In this document: piece after piece, positions 11,905 through 23,298 of the stretch
Numbering within the stretch: the first letter of the stretch is position 1
How the letters are laid out: every line of letters starts with the position of its first letter
Source of the DNA: Calendula officinalis
Lineage: Eukaryota; Streptophyta; Magnoliopsida; Asterales; Asteraceae
Length of the DNA: 64,000 nt
Direction of reading: 5' to 3'
NCBI GenBank assembly: GCA_963853835.1
Contig: OY970832.1
Span: 35,124,063 to 35,188,062 of the forward strand
Notes under the pieces: generated by a model
The model's input: only the letters and a program-made list of their open reading frames with translations
The model's database searches: none
What the model was told of the DNA's origin: nothing
Program-made: the position numbers and the translations under genes

Positions 11905-13025
11905 TTGGATATTGAAGAGTTCGAGCCGAAGAGGGATGTTCGGACCGAAGTGGGATGTTCGGGCCGAAGTCGTGTTCGGGCCGAAGTGGTGTTCGGGCCG
12001 AAGTTCGGTGTTCGGGCCGAGGATGATGTTCGGGCCGAGGTTGGAGTTCGGGCCGAGGTCGGAGTTCAGGCCGAGGTCGGAGTTCGGGCCGAGGTTGAAG
12101 TTCGGGCCGAGGTTGAAGTTCGGGCCGAAAATGAAGTTCGGGCAGGGAACAGTGAAGAGTACGGGCCGAACTTGTTCTTGGCAGTGACGAACGAACCAGC
12201 TATTTTGGTTACTCGTGGGCGTGAAACGGACACCCCAGCTGAAAGTTATGAATGTTTTAGTATAGCACCTTTTGTCCCTCAATCTTGGATATTGAAAAGT
12301 TCGGGCCGAAGAGGGATGTTCGGGCCGAAGTGGTGTTCGGGCCGAAGTGGGATGTTCGGGCCGAAGTGGTGTTCGGGCCGAAGTTCGGTGTTCGGGCCGA
12401 GGATGATGTTCGGGCCGAGGTTGAAGTTCGGGCCGAGGTCGGAGTTCAGAACGAGGTTGAAGTTCGGGCTGAGGTTGAAGTTCGTGCCGAAAATGATGTT
12501 CGGGCCGGGAACAGTGAAGAGTTCGGGCCGAACTTGTTCTTGCCAGTGACGAACGAACCAGCTATTTTGGTTACTCGTAGGCGTGAAACGGACACCCGAG
12601 CTGAAAGTTATGAATGTTTTAGTATAGCATCTTTTGTCACACAATCTTGGATATTGAAGAGTTCTGGCCGAAGAGGGATGTTCGGGCCGAAGTGGTGTTC
12701 GGGCCGAAGTGGGATGTTCGGGCCGAAGTGGTGTTCGGGCCGAAGTGGTGTTCGGGCCGAAGTTCGGTGTTCGGGCCGAGGATGATGTTCGGGCCGAGGT
12801 TGAAGTTCGGGCCGAGGTCGGAGTTCGGGCCGAGGTTGAAGTTCGGGCCGAGGTTGAAGTTCGGGCCGAAAATGAAGTTCGGGCCGGGAACAGTGAAGAG
12901 TTCGGGCCGAACTTGTTCTTGACAGTGACGAACGAACCAGCTATTTTTGTTACTCGTGGGCGTGAAATGGACACCCGAGCTGAAAGTTATGAATGTTTTA
13001 GTATAGCACCTTTTGTCACACAATC

Positions 13026-13165
13026 TTGGATATTGAAGAGTTCGGGCCGAACTTGTTCTTGGCAGTGACGAACGAACCAGCTATTTTGGTTACTCATGGG
13101 CGTGAAACGGACACCCGAGCTGAAAATTATGAATGTTTTAGTATAGCACCTTTTGTCACACAATC
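13026..13165 (+). repeat. 140-bp core-only unit 1
   Basis: The 15-bp anchor is followed directly by TTCGGGCCGAACTTGTTC and the spacer. The whole sub-repeat block is missing, with a clean join at TTCGGGCCGA. It carries GAAAATTATG (elsewhere GAAAGTTATG) and ACTCATGGGC. The next unit starts AAGAGTTAAGGCCG. Confidence 0.95.
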
Positions 13166-13830
13166 TTGGATATTGAAGAGTTAAGGCCGAAGAGGGATGT
13201 TCGGGCCGAAGTGGTGTTCGGGCCGAAGTGGTGTACGGGCCGAAGTGGTGTTCGGGCCGAAGTGGTGTTCGGGCCGAGGATGATGTTCGGGCCGAGGTTG
13301 AAGTTCGGGCCGAGGTCGGAGTTCGGGCCGAGGTTGAAGTTCGGGCCGAAAATGAAGTTCGGGCCGGGAACAGTGAAGAGTTCGGGCCGAACTTGTTCTT
13401 GACAGTGACGAACGAACCAGCTATTTTGGTTACTCGTGGGCGACGGACATCCGAGCTGAAAGTTATGAATGTTTTAGTATAGCACCTTTTGTCACAGAAT
13501 CTTGGATATTGAAGGGTTCGGGCCGAAGTGGTGTTCGGGCCGAAGTGGTGTTCGGGCAGAAGTTCGGTGTTCGGGCTGAGGATGATGTTCGGGCCGAGGT
13601 TGAAGTTCGGACCGAGGTCGGAGTTCGGGCCGAGGTTGAAGTTCGGGCCGAAAATGAAGTTCGTGCCGGGAATAGTGAAGAGTTCGGGCCGAACTTGTTC
13701 TTTGCAGTGACGAACGAACCAGCTATTTTGGTTACTCGTGAGCGTGAAACGGACACCCGAGCTGAAAGTTATGAATGATTTAGTATAGCACCTTTTATCA
13801 CACAATCTTGGATATTGAAGAGTTCGGGCC
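13026..13830 (+). repeat. 3,272-bp-offset duplication, left copy
   Basis: Anchors 13,026, 13,166, 13,502 and 13,808 recur at 16,298, 16,438, 16,774 and 17,080, all 3,272 bp later. A private 4-bp deletion in the spacer (GTGGGCGACGGACATCC, near 13,436) is shared with 16,708, as is GATTTAGTATAGC near 13,778 with 17,050. Confidence 0.92.
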
Positions 13831-16297
13831 GAAGAGGGATGTTCGGGCCGAAGTGGTGTTCGGGCCGAAGTGGGATGTTCGGGCCGAAGTGGTGTTCGGG
13901 CCGAAGTGGTGTTCGGGCCGAAGTTCGGTGTTCGGGCCGAGGATGATGTTCGGGCCGAGGTTGAAGTTCGGGCCGAGGTCGGAGTTCGGGCCGAGGTTGA
14001 AGTTCGGGCCGAGGTTGAAGTTTAGGCCGAAAAAGAAGTTCGGGCCGGGAACAGTGAAGAGTTCGGGCCGAACTTGTTCTTGGCAGTGACGAACAAACTA
14101 GCTATTTTGGTTACTCGTGGGCGTGAAACGGACACCTGAGCTGAAAGTTATGAATGTTTTAGTATAGCACCTTTTGTCACACAATCTTGGATATTGAAGA
14201 GTTCGGGCCGAAGAGGGATGTTCGGGCCGAAGTGGTGTTCGGGCCGAAGTGGTGTTCGGGCCGAAGTTCGGTGTTCGGGCCGAGGATGATGTTCGGGCCG
14301 AGGTTGAAGTTCGGGCCGAGGTCGGAGTTCGGGCCGAGGTTGAAGTTCGGGCCGAGGTTGAAGTTCGGGCCGAAAATGAAGTTCGGGCCGGGAACAGTGA
14401 AGAGTTCGGGCCGAACATGTTCTTGGCAGTGACGAACGAACCAACTATTTTGGTTACTCGTGGGCGTGAAACGGACACCCGAGCTGAAAGTTATGAATGT
14501 TTTAGTATAGCACCTTTTGTCACACAATCTTGGATATTGAAGAGTTCGGGCCGAAGAGGGATGTTCGGGCCGAAATGGTGTTCGGGCCGAAGTGGGATGT
14601 TCGGGCCGAAGTAGTGTTCGGGCCGAAGTTCGGTGTTCGGGCCGAGGATGATGTTCGGGCCGAGGTTGAAGTTCGGGCCGAGGTCGGAGTACTGGCCGAG
14701 GTTGAAGTTCGGGCCGAGGTTGAAGTTCGGGTTGAAAATGAAGTTCGGGCGGGGAACAGTGAAGAGTTCGGGCCGAACTTGTTCTTGGCAGTGACGAACG
14801 AACCAGCTATTTTGGTTACTCGTGGGCGTGAAACGGACACCCGAGCTGAAAGTTATGAATGTTTTAGTATAGCACCTTTTGTCACACAATCTTGGATATT
14901 GAAGAGTTCGGGCCGAAGTGGTGTTCGGGCCGAAGTGGGATGTTCGGGCCGAAGTGGTGTTCGGGCCGAAGTTCGGTGTTCGGCCCGAGGTTGAAGTTCG
15001 AGCCGAGGTCGGAGTACGGGCTGAGGTTGAAGTTCGGGCCGAGGTTGAAGTTCGGGCCGAAAATGAAGTTCGGGCCGGGAATAGTGAAGAGTTCGGGCCG
15101 AACTTGTTCTTGGCAGTGACGAACGAACCAGCTATTTTGGTTACTCGTGGGCGTGAAACGGACACCCGAGCTGAAAGTTATGAATGTTTTAGTATAGCAC
15201 CTTTTGTCACACTATCTTGGATATTGAAGAGTTCGGGCCGAAGAGGGATGTTCGGGCCGAAGTGGTGTTCGGGCCGAAGTGGGATGTTCGGGCCGAAGTG
15301 GTGTTCGGGCCGAAGTGGTGTTCGGGCCGAAGTTCGGTGTTCGGGCCGAGGATGATGTTCGGGCCGAGGTTGAAGTTCGGGCCGAGGTCGGAGTTCGGGC
15401 CGAGGTTGAAGTTCGGGCCTAGGTTGAAGTTTAGGCCGAAATGAAGTTCGGGCCGGGAACAGTGAAGAGTTCGGGCCGAACTTGTTCTTGGCAGTGACGA
15501 ACAAACTAGCTATTTTGGTTACTCGTGGGCATTAAACGGACACCTGAGCTGAAAGTTATGAATGTTTTAGTATAGCACCTTTTGTCACACAATCTTGGAT
15601 ATTGAAGAGTTCGGGCCGAAGAGGGATGTTCGGGCCGAAGTGGTGTTCGGGCCGAAGTGGTGTTCGGGCCGAAGTTCGGTGTTCGGGCCGAGGATGATGT
15701 TCGGGCCGAGGTTGAAGTTCGGGCCGAGGTCGGAGTTCGGGCCGAGGTTGAAGTTCGGGCCGAGGTTGAAGTTCGGGCCGAAAATGAAGTTCGGGCCGGG
15801 AACAGTGAAGAGTTCGGCCGACATGTTCTTGGCAGTGACGAACGAACCAGCTATTTTGGTTACTCGTGGGCGTGAAACGGACACCCGAGCTGAAAGTTAT
15901 GAATGTTTTAGTATAGCACCTTTTGTCACACAATCTTGGATATTGAAGAGTTCGGGCCGAAGAGGAATGTTCGGGCCGAAATGGTGTTCGGGCCGAAGTG
16001 GGATGTTCGGGCCGAAGTGGTGTTCAGGCCAAAGTTCGGTGTTCGGGCCGAGGATGATGTTCGGGCCGAGGTTGAAGTTCGGGCCGAGGTCGGAGTACTG
16101 GCCGAGGTTGAAGTTCGGGCCGAGGTTGAAGTTCGAGTTGAAAATGAAGTTCGGGCCGGGAACAGTGAAGAGTTCGGGCCGAACTTGTTCTTGGCAGTGA
16201 CGAACGAACCAGCAATTTTGGTTACTCGTGGGCGTGAAACGGACACCCGAGCTGAAAGTTATGAATGTTTTAGTATAGCACCTTTTGTCACACAATC

Positions 16298-16437
16298 TTG
16301 TATATTGAAGAGTTCGGGCCGAACTTGTTCTTGGCAGTGACGAACGAACCAGCTATTTTGGTTACTCATGGGCGTGAAACGGACACCCGAGCTGAAAATT
16401 ATGAATGTTTTAGTATAGCACCTTTTGTCACACAATC
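16298..16437 (+). repeat. 140-bp core-only unit 2
   Basis: Same structure as unit 1, with GAAAATTATG and ACTCATGGGC. The anchor is TTGTATATTG. It is followed by an AAGAGTTAAGGCCG unit. It lies exactly 3,272 bp after unit 1. Confidence 0.95.
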
Positions 16438-17100
16438 TTGGATATTGAAGAGTTAAGGCCGAAGAGGGATGTTCGGGCCGAAGTGGTGTTCGGGCCGAAG
16501 TGGTGTACGGGCCGAAGTGGTGTTCGGGCCGAAGTGGTGTTCGGGCCGAGGATGATGTTCGGGCCGAGGTTGAAGTTCGGGCCGAGGTCGGAGTTCGGGC
16601 CGAGGTTGAAGTTCGGGCCGAAAATGAAGTTCGGGCCGGGAACAGTGAAGAGTTCGGGCCGAACTTGTTCTTGACAGTGACGAACGAACCAGCTATTTTG
16701 GTTACTCGTGGGCGACGGACATCCGAGCTGAAAGTTATGAATGTTTTAGTATAGCACCTTTTGTCACAGAATCTTGGATATTGAAGAGTTCGGGCCGAAG
16801 TGGTGTTCGGGCCGAAGTGGTGTTCGGGCCGAAGTTCGGTGTTCGGGCTGAGGATGATGTTCGGGCCGAGGTTGAAGTTCGGACCGAGGTCGGAGTTTGG
16901 GCGGAGGTTGAAGTTCGGGCCGAAAATGAAGTTCGTGCCGGGAACAGTGAAGAGTTCGGGCCGAACTTGTTCTTGGCAGTGACGAACGAACCAGCTATTT
17001 TGGTTACTCGTGAGCGTGAAACGGACACCCGAGCTGAAAGTTATGAATGATTTAGTATAGCACCTTTTATCACACAATCTTGGATATTGAAGAGTTCGGG
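16298..17100 (+). repeat. 3,272-bp-offset duplication, right copy
   Basis: Partner of 13,026-13,830. It carries the same 4-bp spacer deletion and the same GATTTAGTATAGC. Past 17,100 it changes to a TTCGGCCCGAGG unit resembling 14,892, so the duplication was recombined at that point. Confidence 0.9.
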
Positions 17101-19550
17101 CCGAAGAGGGATGTTCGGGCCGAAGTGGTGTTCGGGCCGAAGTTCGGTGTTCGGCCCGAGGTTGAAGTTCGAGCCGCGGTCGGAGTACGGGCTGAGGTTG
17201 AAGTTCGGGCCGAGGTTGAAGTTCGGGCCGAAAATGAAGTTCGGGCCGGGAACAGTGAAGAGTTCGGGCCGAACTTGTTCTTGGCAGTGACGAACGAACC
17301 AGCTATTTTGGTTACTCGTGGGCGTGAAACGGACACCCGAGCTGAAAGTTATGAATGTTTTAGTATAGCACCTTTTGTCACACTATCTTGGATATTGAAG
17401 AGTTCGGGCCGAAGAGGGATGTTCGGGCCGAAGTGGTGTTCGGGCCGAAGTGGGATGTTCGGGCCGAAGTGGTGTTCGGGCCGAAGTGGTGTTCGGGACG
17501 AAGTTCGGTGTTCGGGCCGAGGATGATGTTCGGGCCGAGGTTGAAGTTCGGGCCGAGGTCGGAGTTCGGGCCGAGGTTGAAGTTCGGGCCGAGGTTGAAG
17601 TTTAGGCCGAAAATGAAGTTCGGGCCGGGAACAGTGAAGAGTTCGGGCCGAACTTGTTCTTGGCAGTGACGAACAAACTAGCTATTTCGGTTACTCGTGG
17701 GCGTGAAACGGACACCTGAGCTGAAAGTTATGAATGTTTTAGTATAGCACATTTTGTCACACAATCTTGGATATTGAAGAGTTCGGGCCGAAGAGGGATG
17801 TTCGGGCCGAAGTGGTGTTCGGGCCGAAGTGGTGTTCGGGCCGAAGTTCGGTGTTCGGGCCGAGGATGATGTTCGGGCCGAGGTTGAAGTTCGGGCCGAG
17901 GTCGGAGTTCGGGCCGAGGTCGGAGTTCGGGCCGAGGTTGAAGTTCGGGCCGAAAATGAAGTTCGGGCCGGGAACAGTGAAGAGTTCGGGCCGAACATGT
18001 TCTTGGCAGTGACGAACGAACCAACTATTTTGGTTACTCGTGGGCGTGAAACGGACACCCGAGCTGAAAGTTATGAATGTTTTAGTATAGCACCTTTTGT
18101 CACACAATCTTGGATATTGAAGAGTTCGGGCCGAAGAGGGATGTTCGGGCCGAAATGGTGTTCGGGCCGAAGTGGGATGTTCGGGCCGAAGTGGTGTTCG
18201 GGCCGAAGTTCGGTGTTCGGGCCGAGGATGATGTTCGGGCCGAGGTTGAAGTTCGGGCCGAGGTCGGAGTACTGGCCGAGGTTGAAGTTCGGGCCGAGGT
18301 TGAAGTTCGAGTTGAAAATGAAGTTCGGGCCGGGAACAGTGAAGAGTTCGGGCCGAACTTGTTCTTGGCAGTGACGAACGAACCAGCTATTTTGGTTACT
18401 CGTGGGCGTGAAACGGACACCCGAGCTGAAAGTTATGAATGTTTTAGTATAGCACCTTTTGTCTCACAATCTTGGATATTGAAGAGTTCGGGCCGAAGAG
18501 GGATGTTCGGGCCGAAGTGGTGTTCGGGCCGAAGTGGTGTTCGGGCTGAAGTTCGGTGTTCGGGCCGAGGATGATGTTCGGGCCGAGGTTGAAGTTCGGG
18601 CCGAGGTCGGAGTTCGGGCTGAGTTTGAAGTTCGGGCCGAGGTTGAAGTTTGGGCCGAAAATGAAGTTCGGGCCGGGAACAGTGAAGAGTTCGGGCCGAA
18701 CTTGTTCTTGGCAGTGACGAACGAACCAGCTATTTTGGTTACTCGTGGGCGTGAAACGGACACCCGAGCTGAAAGTTATGAATGTTTTAGTATAGCACCT
18801 TTTGTCACACTATCTTGGATATTGAAGAGTTCGGGCGAAGAGGGATGTTCGGGCCGAAGTGGTGTTCGGGCCGAAGTGGGATGTTCGGGCCGAAGTGGTG
18901 TTCGGGCCGAAGTGGTGTTCGGGCCGAAGTTCGGTGTTCGGGCCGAGGATGATGTTCGGGCCGAGGTTGAAGTTCGGGCCGAGGTCGGAGTTCGGGCCGA
19001 GGTTGATGTTCGGGCCGAGGTTGAAGTTTAGGCCGAAAATGAAGTTCGGGCCGGGAACAGTGAAGAGTTCGGGCCGAACTTGTTCTTGGCAGTGACGAAC
19101 AAACTAGCTATTTTGGTTACTCGTGGGCGTGAAACGGACACCCGAGCTGAAAGTTATGAATGTTTTAGTATATCACCTTTTGTCACACAATCTTGGATAT
19201 TGAAGAGTTCGGGCCGAAGAGGGATGTTCGGGCCGAAGTGGTGTTCGGGCCGAAGTGGTGTTCGGGCCGAAGTTCGGTGTTCGGGCCGAGGATGATGTTC
19301 GGGCCGAGGTTGAAGTTCGGGCCGAGGTCGGAGTTCGGGCCGAGGTTGATGTTCGGGCCGAGGTTGAAGTTCGGGCCGAAAATGAAGTTCGGGCCGGGAA
19401 CAGTGAAGAGTTCGGGCCGAACATGTTCTTGGCAGTGACGAACGAACCAGCTATTTTGGTTACTCGTGGGCGTGAAACGGACACCCGAGCTGAAAGTTAT
19501 GAATGTTTTAGTATAGCACCTTTTGTCACACAATCTTGGATATTGAAGAG

Positions 19551-19772
19551 TTCGGGCCGAAGAGGGATGTTCGGGCCGAAGTGGTGTTCGGGCCGAAGTG
19601 GGATGTTCGGGCCGAAGTGGTGTTCGGGCCGAAGTTCGGTGTTCGGGCCGAGGATGATGTTCGGGCCGAGGTTGAAGTTCGGGCCGAGGTCGGAGTACTG
19701 GCCGAGGTTGAAGTTCGGGCCGAGGTTGAAGTTCGGGTTGAAAATGAAGTTCGGGCCGGGAACAGTGAAGAG
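19551..19772 (+). repeat. Sub-repeat block of the reference unit
   Basis: Twelve degenerate tandem copies of a 17-19 bp motif headed TTCGGGCCGA make up 222 bp. The tails fall into an AGT-type left half and a GGT-type right half. The 17- and 19-bp tails tend to alternate, so pairs sum to 36 bp. The head contains an imperfect palindrome, TTCGG and CCGAA arms around one central G. One sub-repeat here is the variant TACTGGCCGA, which recurs at the same rank in a subset of units (for example 14,687, 18,267, 26,270 and 58,390). The block is the length-variable part of the satellite. Confidence 0.93.
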
Positions 19773-19897
19773 TTCGGGCCGAACTTGTTCTTGACAGTGA
19801 CGAACGAACCAGCTATTTTGGTTACTCGTGGGCGTGAAACGGACACCCGAGCTGAAAGTTATGAATGTTTTAGTATAGCACCTTTTGTCACACAATC
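19773..19897 (+). repeat. Conserved 125-bp spacer of the reference unit
   Basis: This is the single-copy part of the unit, from the last TTCGGGCCGA to the base before the next anchor. It has no internal repetition and keeps the same length in most units seen. Recurrent point variants define unit lineages: GCAGTGACG or ACAGTGACG after TTCTTG, CACCCGAG or CATCCGAG, GAATGTTTTAG or GAATGCTTTAG, and CACACAATC or CACAGAATC. I find no promoter, tRNA-like box or CENP-B-box-like motif in it. With the 15-bp anchor it forms the 140-bp core that survives alone in the nine short units. Confidence 0.9.
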
Positions 19898-22117
19898 TTG
19901 GATATTGAAGAGTTCGGGCCGAAGAGGGATGTTCGGGCCGAAGTGGTGTTCGGGCCGAAGTGGGATGTTCGGACCGAAGTGGTGTTCGGGCCGAAGTGGT
20001 GTTCGGGCCGAAGTTCGGTGTTCGGGCCGAGGATGATGTTCGAGGCCGAGGTTGAAGTTCGGGCCGAGGTCGGAGTTCGGGCCGAGGTTGAAGTTCGGGC
20101 CGAGGTTGAAGTTCGGGCTGAAAATGAAGTTCGGGCCGGGAACAGTGAAGAGTTCGGGCCGAACTTGTTCTAGGCAGTGACGAACGAACCAGCTATTTTG
20201 GTTACTCGTGGGCGTGAAACGGACACCCGAGCTGAAAGTTATGAATGTTTTAGTATAGCACCTTTTGTCACACAATCTTGGATATTGAAGAGTTCGGGCC
20301 GAAGAGGGATGTTCGGGCCGAAGTGGTGTTCGGGCCGAAGTGGGATGTTCGGGCCGAAGTGTTGTTCGGGCTGAAGTGGTGTTCGGGCCGAGGATGATGT
20401 TCGGGCCGAGGTTGAAGTTCGGGCCGAGGTCGGAGTTCGGGCCGAGGTTGAAGTTCGGGCCGAAAATGAAGTTCGGGCCGGGAACAGTGAAGAGTTCGGG
20501 CCGAACTTGTTCTTGACAGTGACGAACGAACCAGCTATTTTGGTTACTCGTGGTTGTGAAACGGACATCCGAGCTGGAAGTTATGAATGTTTTAGTATAG
20601 CACCTTTTGTCACACAATCTTGGATATTGAAGAGTTCGGGCCGAAGAGGGATGTTCGGGCCGAAGTGGTGTTCGGGCCGAAGTGGGATGTTCGGGCCGAA
20701 GTGGTGTTTGGGCCGAAGTTCGGTGTTCGGGCCGAGGATGATGTTCGGGCCGAGGTTGAAGTTCGGGTCAAGGTCGGAGTTCGGGACGAGGTTGAAGTTC
20801 GGGCCGAGGTTGAAGTTCGGGCCGAAAATGAAGTTCGGGCCGAGAACAGTGAAGAGTTCGGGCCGAACTTGTTCTTGGCAGTGTCGAACGAACCAGTTAT
20901 TTTGGTTACTCGTGGGCGTAAAACGGACACCTGAGCTGAAAGTTATGAATGTTTTACTATAGCACCTTTTGTCACACAATCTTGGATATTGAAGAGTTCG
21001 AGCCGAAGAGGGATGTTCGGGCCGAAGTGGGATGTTCGGGCCGAAGTGGTGTTCGGGCCGAAGTGGTGTTCGGGCCGAAGTTAGGTGTTCGGGCCGAGGA
21101 TGATGTTCGGGCCGAGGTTGGAGTTCGGGCCGAGGTCGGAGTTCAGGCCGAGGTCGGAGTTCGGGCCGAGGTTGAAGTTCGGGCCGAGGTTGATGTTCGG
21201 GCCGACAATGAAGTTCGGGCAGGGAACAGTGAAGAGTTCGGGCCGAACTTGTTCTTGGCAGTGACGAACGAACCAACTATTTTGGTTACTCGTGGGCGTG
21301 AAACGGACACCCCAGCTGAAAGTTATGAATGTTTTAGTATAGCACCTTTTGTCCCACAATCTTGGATATTGAAAAGTTCGGGCCGAAGAGGGATGTTCGG
21401 GCCGAAGTGGTGTTCGGGCCGAAGTGGGATGTTCGGGCCGAAGTGGTGTTCGGGCAGAAGTGGTGTTCGGGCCGAAGTTCGGTGTTCGGGCCGAGGATGT
21501 TGTTCGGGCCGAGGTTGAAGCGGGCCGAGGTCGGAGTTCGGAACGAGGTTGAAGTTCGGGCTGAGGTTGAAGTTCGTGCCGAAAATGAAGTTCGGGCCGG
21601 GAACAGTGAAGAGTTCGGGCCGAACTTGTTCTTGGCAGTGACGAACGAACCAGCTATTTTGGTTACTCGTAGGCGTGAAACGGACACCCGAGATGAAAGT
21701 TATGAATGTTTTAGTATAGCATCTTTTGTCACACAATCTTGGATATTGAAGAGTTCTGGCCGTAGAGGGATGTTCGGGCCGAAGTGGTGTTCGGGCCGAA
21801 GTGGGATGTTCGGGCCGAAGTGGTGTTCGGGCCGAAGTGGTGTTCGGGCTGAAGTTCGGTGTTCGGGCCGAGGATGATGTTCGGGCCGAGGTTGAAGTTC
21901 GGGCCGAGGTCGGAGTTCGGGCCGAGGTTGAAGTTCGGGCCGAGGTTGAAGTTCGGGCCGAAAATGAAGTTCGGGCCGGGAACAGTGAAGAGTTCGGGCC
22001 GAACTTGTTCTTGACAGTGACGAACGAACCAGCTATTTTGGTTACTCGTGGGCGTGAAACGGACACCCGAGCTGAAAGTTATGAATGTTTTAGTATAGCA
22101 CCTTTTGTCACACAATC

Positions 22118-22257
22118 TTGGATATTGAAGAGTTCGGGCCGAACTTGTTCTTGGCAGTGACGAACGAACCAGCTATTTTGGTTACTCGTGGGCGTGAAAC
22201 GGACACCCGAGCTGAAAATTATGAATGTTTTAGTATAGCACCTTTTGTCACACAATC
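22118..22257 (+). repeat. 140-bp core-only unit 3
   Basis: Core-only unit with GAAAATTATG and the ordinary ACTCGTGGGC. It is followed by an AAGAGTTAAGGCCG unit. Confidence 0.95.
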
Positions 22258-23180
22258 TTGGATATTGAAGAGTTAAGGCCGAAGAGGGATGTTCGGGCCG
22301 AAGTGGTGTTCGGGCCGAAGTGGTGTACGGGCCGAAGTGGTGTTCGGGCCGAAGTGGTGTTCGGGACGAGGATGATGTTCGGGGCGAGGTTGAAGTTCGG
22401 GCCGAGGTCGGAGTTCGGGCCGAGGTTGAAGTTCGGGCCGAGGTTGAAGTTCGGGCCGAAAATGAAGTTTGTGCCGGGAACAGTGAAGAGTTCGTGCCGA
22501 ACTTGTTCTTGACAGTGACGAACGAACTAGCTATTTTGGATACTCGTGGGCGTGAAACGGACATCCGAGCTGAAAGTTATGAATGTTTTAGTATAGCACC
22601 TTTTGTCACAGAATCTTGGATATTGAAGAGTTCGGGCCGAAGAGGGATGTTCGGGTCGAAGTGGTGTTCGGGCCGAAGAGGGATGTTCGGGCCGAAGTGG
22701 TGTTCGGGCCAAAGTGGTGTTCGGGCCGAAGTTCGGTGTTCGGGCTGACGATGATGTTCGGGCCGAGGTTGAAGTTCGGACCGAGGTCGGAGTTCGGGTC
22801 GAGGTTGAAGTTCGCGACGAAAATGAATTTCGTGCCGGGAACAGTGAAGAGTTCGGGCCGAACTTGTTCTTTGCAGTGACGAACGAACCAGCTATTTTGG
22901 TTACTCGTGGGCGTGAAACGGACACCCGAGCTGAAAGTTATGAATGCTTTAGTATAGCACCTTTTATCACACAATCTTGGATATTGAAGAGTTCGGGCCG
23001 AAGAGGGATGTTCGGGCCGAACTGGTGTTCGGGCCGAAGTGGGATGTTCGGGCCGAAGTGGTGTTCGGGCCGAAGTGGTGTTCGGGCCGAAGTTCGGTGT
23101 TCGGGCCGAGGATGATGTTCGAGGCCGAGGTTGAAGTTCGGGCCGAGGTCGGAGTTCGGGCCGAGGTTGAAGTTCGGGCC

Positions 23181-23298
23181 GAGGTTGAAGTTCGGGCTGA
23201 AAATGAAGTTCGGGCCGGGAACAGTGAAGAGTTCGGGCCGAGGTTGAAGTTCGGGCTGAAAATGAAGTTCGGGCCGGGAACAGTGAAGAGTTCGGGCC
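23181..23298 (+). repeat. 59-bp exact tandem duplication within a unit
   Basis: The stretch 23,181-23,239 is repeated at 23,240-23,298. It contains GGTTGAAG, AAATGAAG and the GGGAACAGTGAAGAG sub-repeat. It makes the unit at 22,977 439 bp long, the largest in the window. The join lies at TTCGGGCC, as expected for slippage or unequal exchange between heads. Confidence 0.93.

Larger units (their letters stand above)
19536..19897 (+). repeat. Reference satellite unit (362 bp)
   Basis: This unit shows the full architecture. A 15-bp anchor (TTGGATATTGAAGAG, 19,536-19,550) is followed by twelve sub-repeats (19,551-19,772) and a 125-bp spacer (19,773-19,897). Each sub-repeat starts with TTCGGGCCGA or a variant and is named here by its tail. 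The order is AGAGGGATG, AGTGGTG, AGTGGGATG, AGTGGTG, AGTTCGGTG, GGATGATG, GGTTGAAG, GGTCGGAG, GGTTGAAG, GGTTGAAG, AAATGAAG, GGAACAGTGAAGAG. Their lengths are 19, 17, 19, 17, 19, six of 18 and a final 23 bp. The spacer begins with one more TTCGGGCCGA and contains TATTTTGGTTACTCGTGGGC and GTTTTAGTATAGCACC. The order is kept across the array, with units gaining or losing whole sub-repeats. Confidence 0.95.
11512..20277 (+). repeat. Array segment 4, 26 unit anchors
   Basis: Anchors lie at 11543, 11905, 12285, 12647, 13026, 13166, 13502, 13808, 14187, 14530, 14892, 15217, 15595, 15936, 16298, 16438, 16774, 17080, 17388, 17767, 18110, 18472, 18815, 19193, 19536 and 19898. Units at 13,026 and 16,298 are 140-bp units. 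The stretch from 13,026 to about 13,830 recurs at 16,298 to about 17,100, and 15,217-16,297 resembles 17,388-18,471. No gene is seen. Confidence 0.95.

Noticed and set aside
19773..19897. CENP-B box or pol III A/B boxes in the spacer
   Set aside because: I looked for the TTCG....CGGG type CENP-B core and for tRNA-like boxes. TTCG and CGGG are common here, but not in the required spacing in the spacer.
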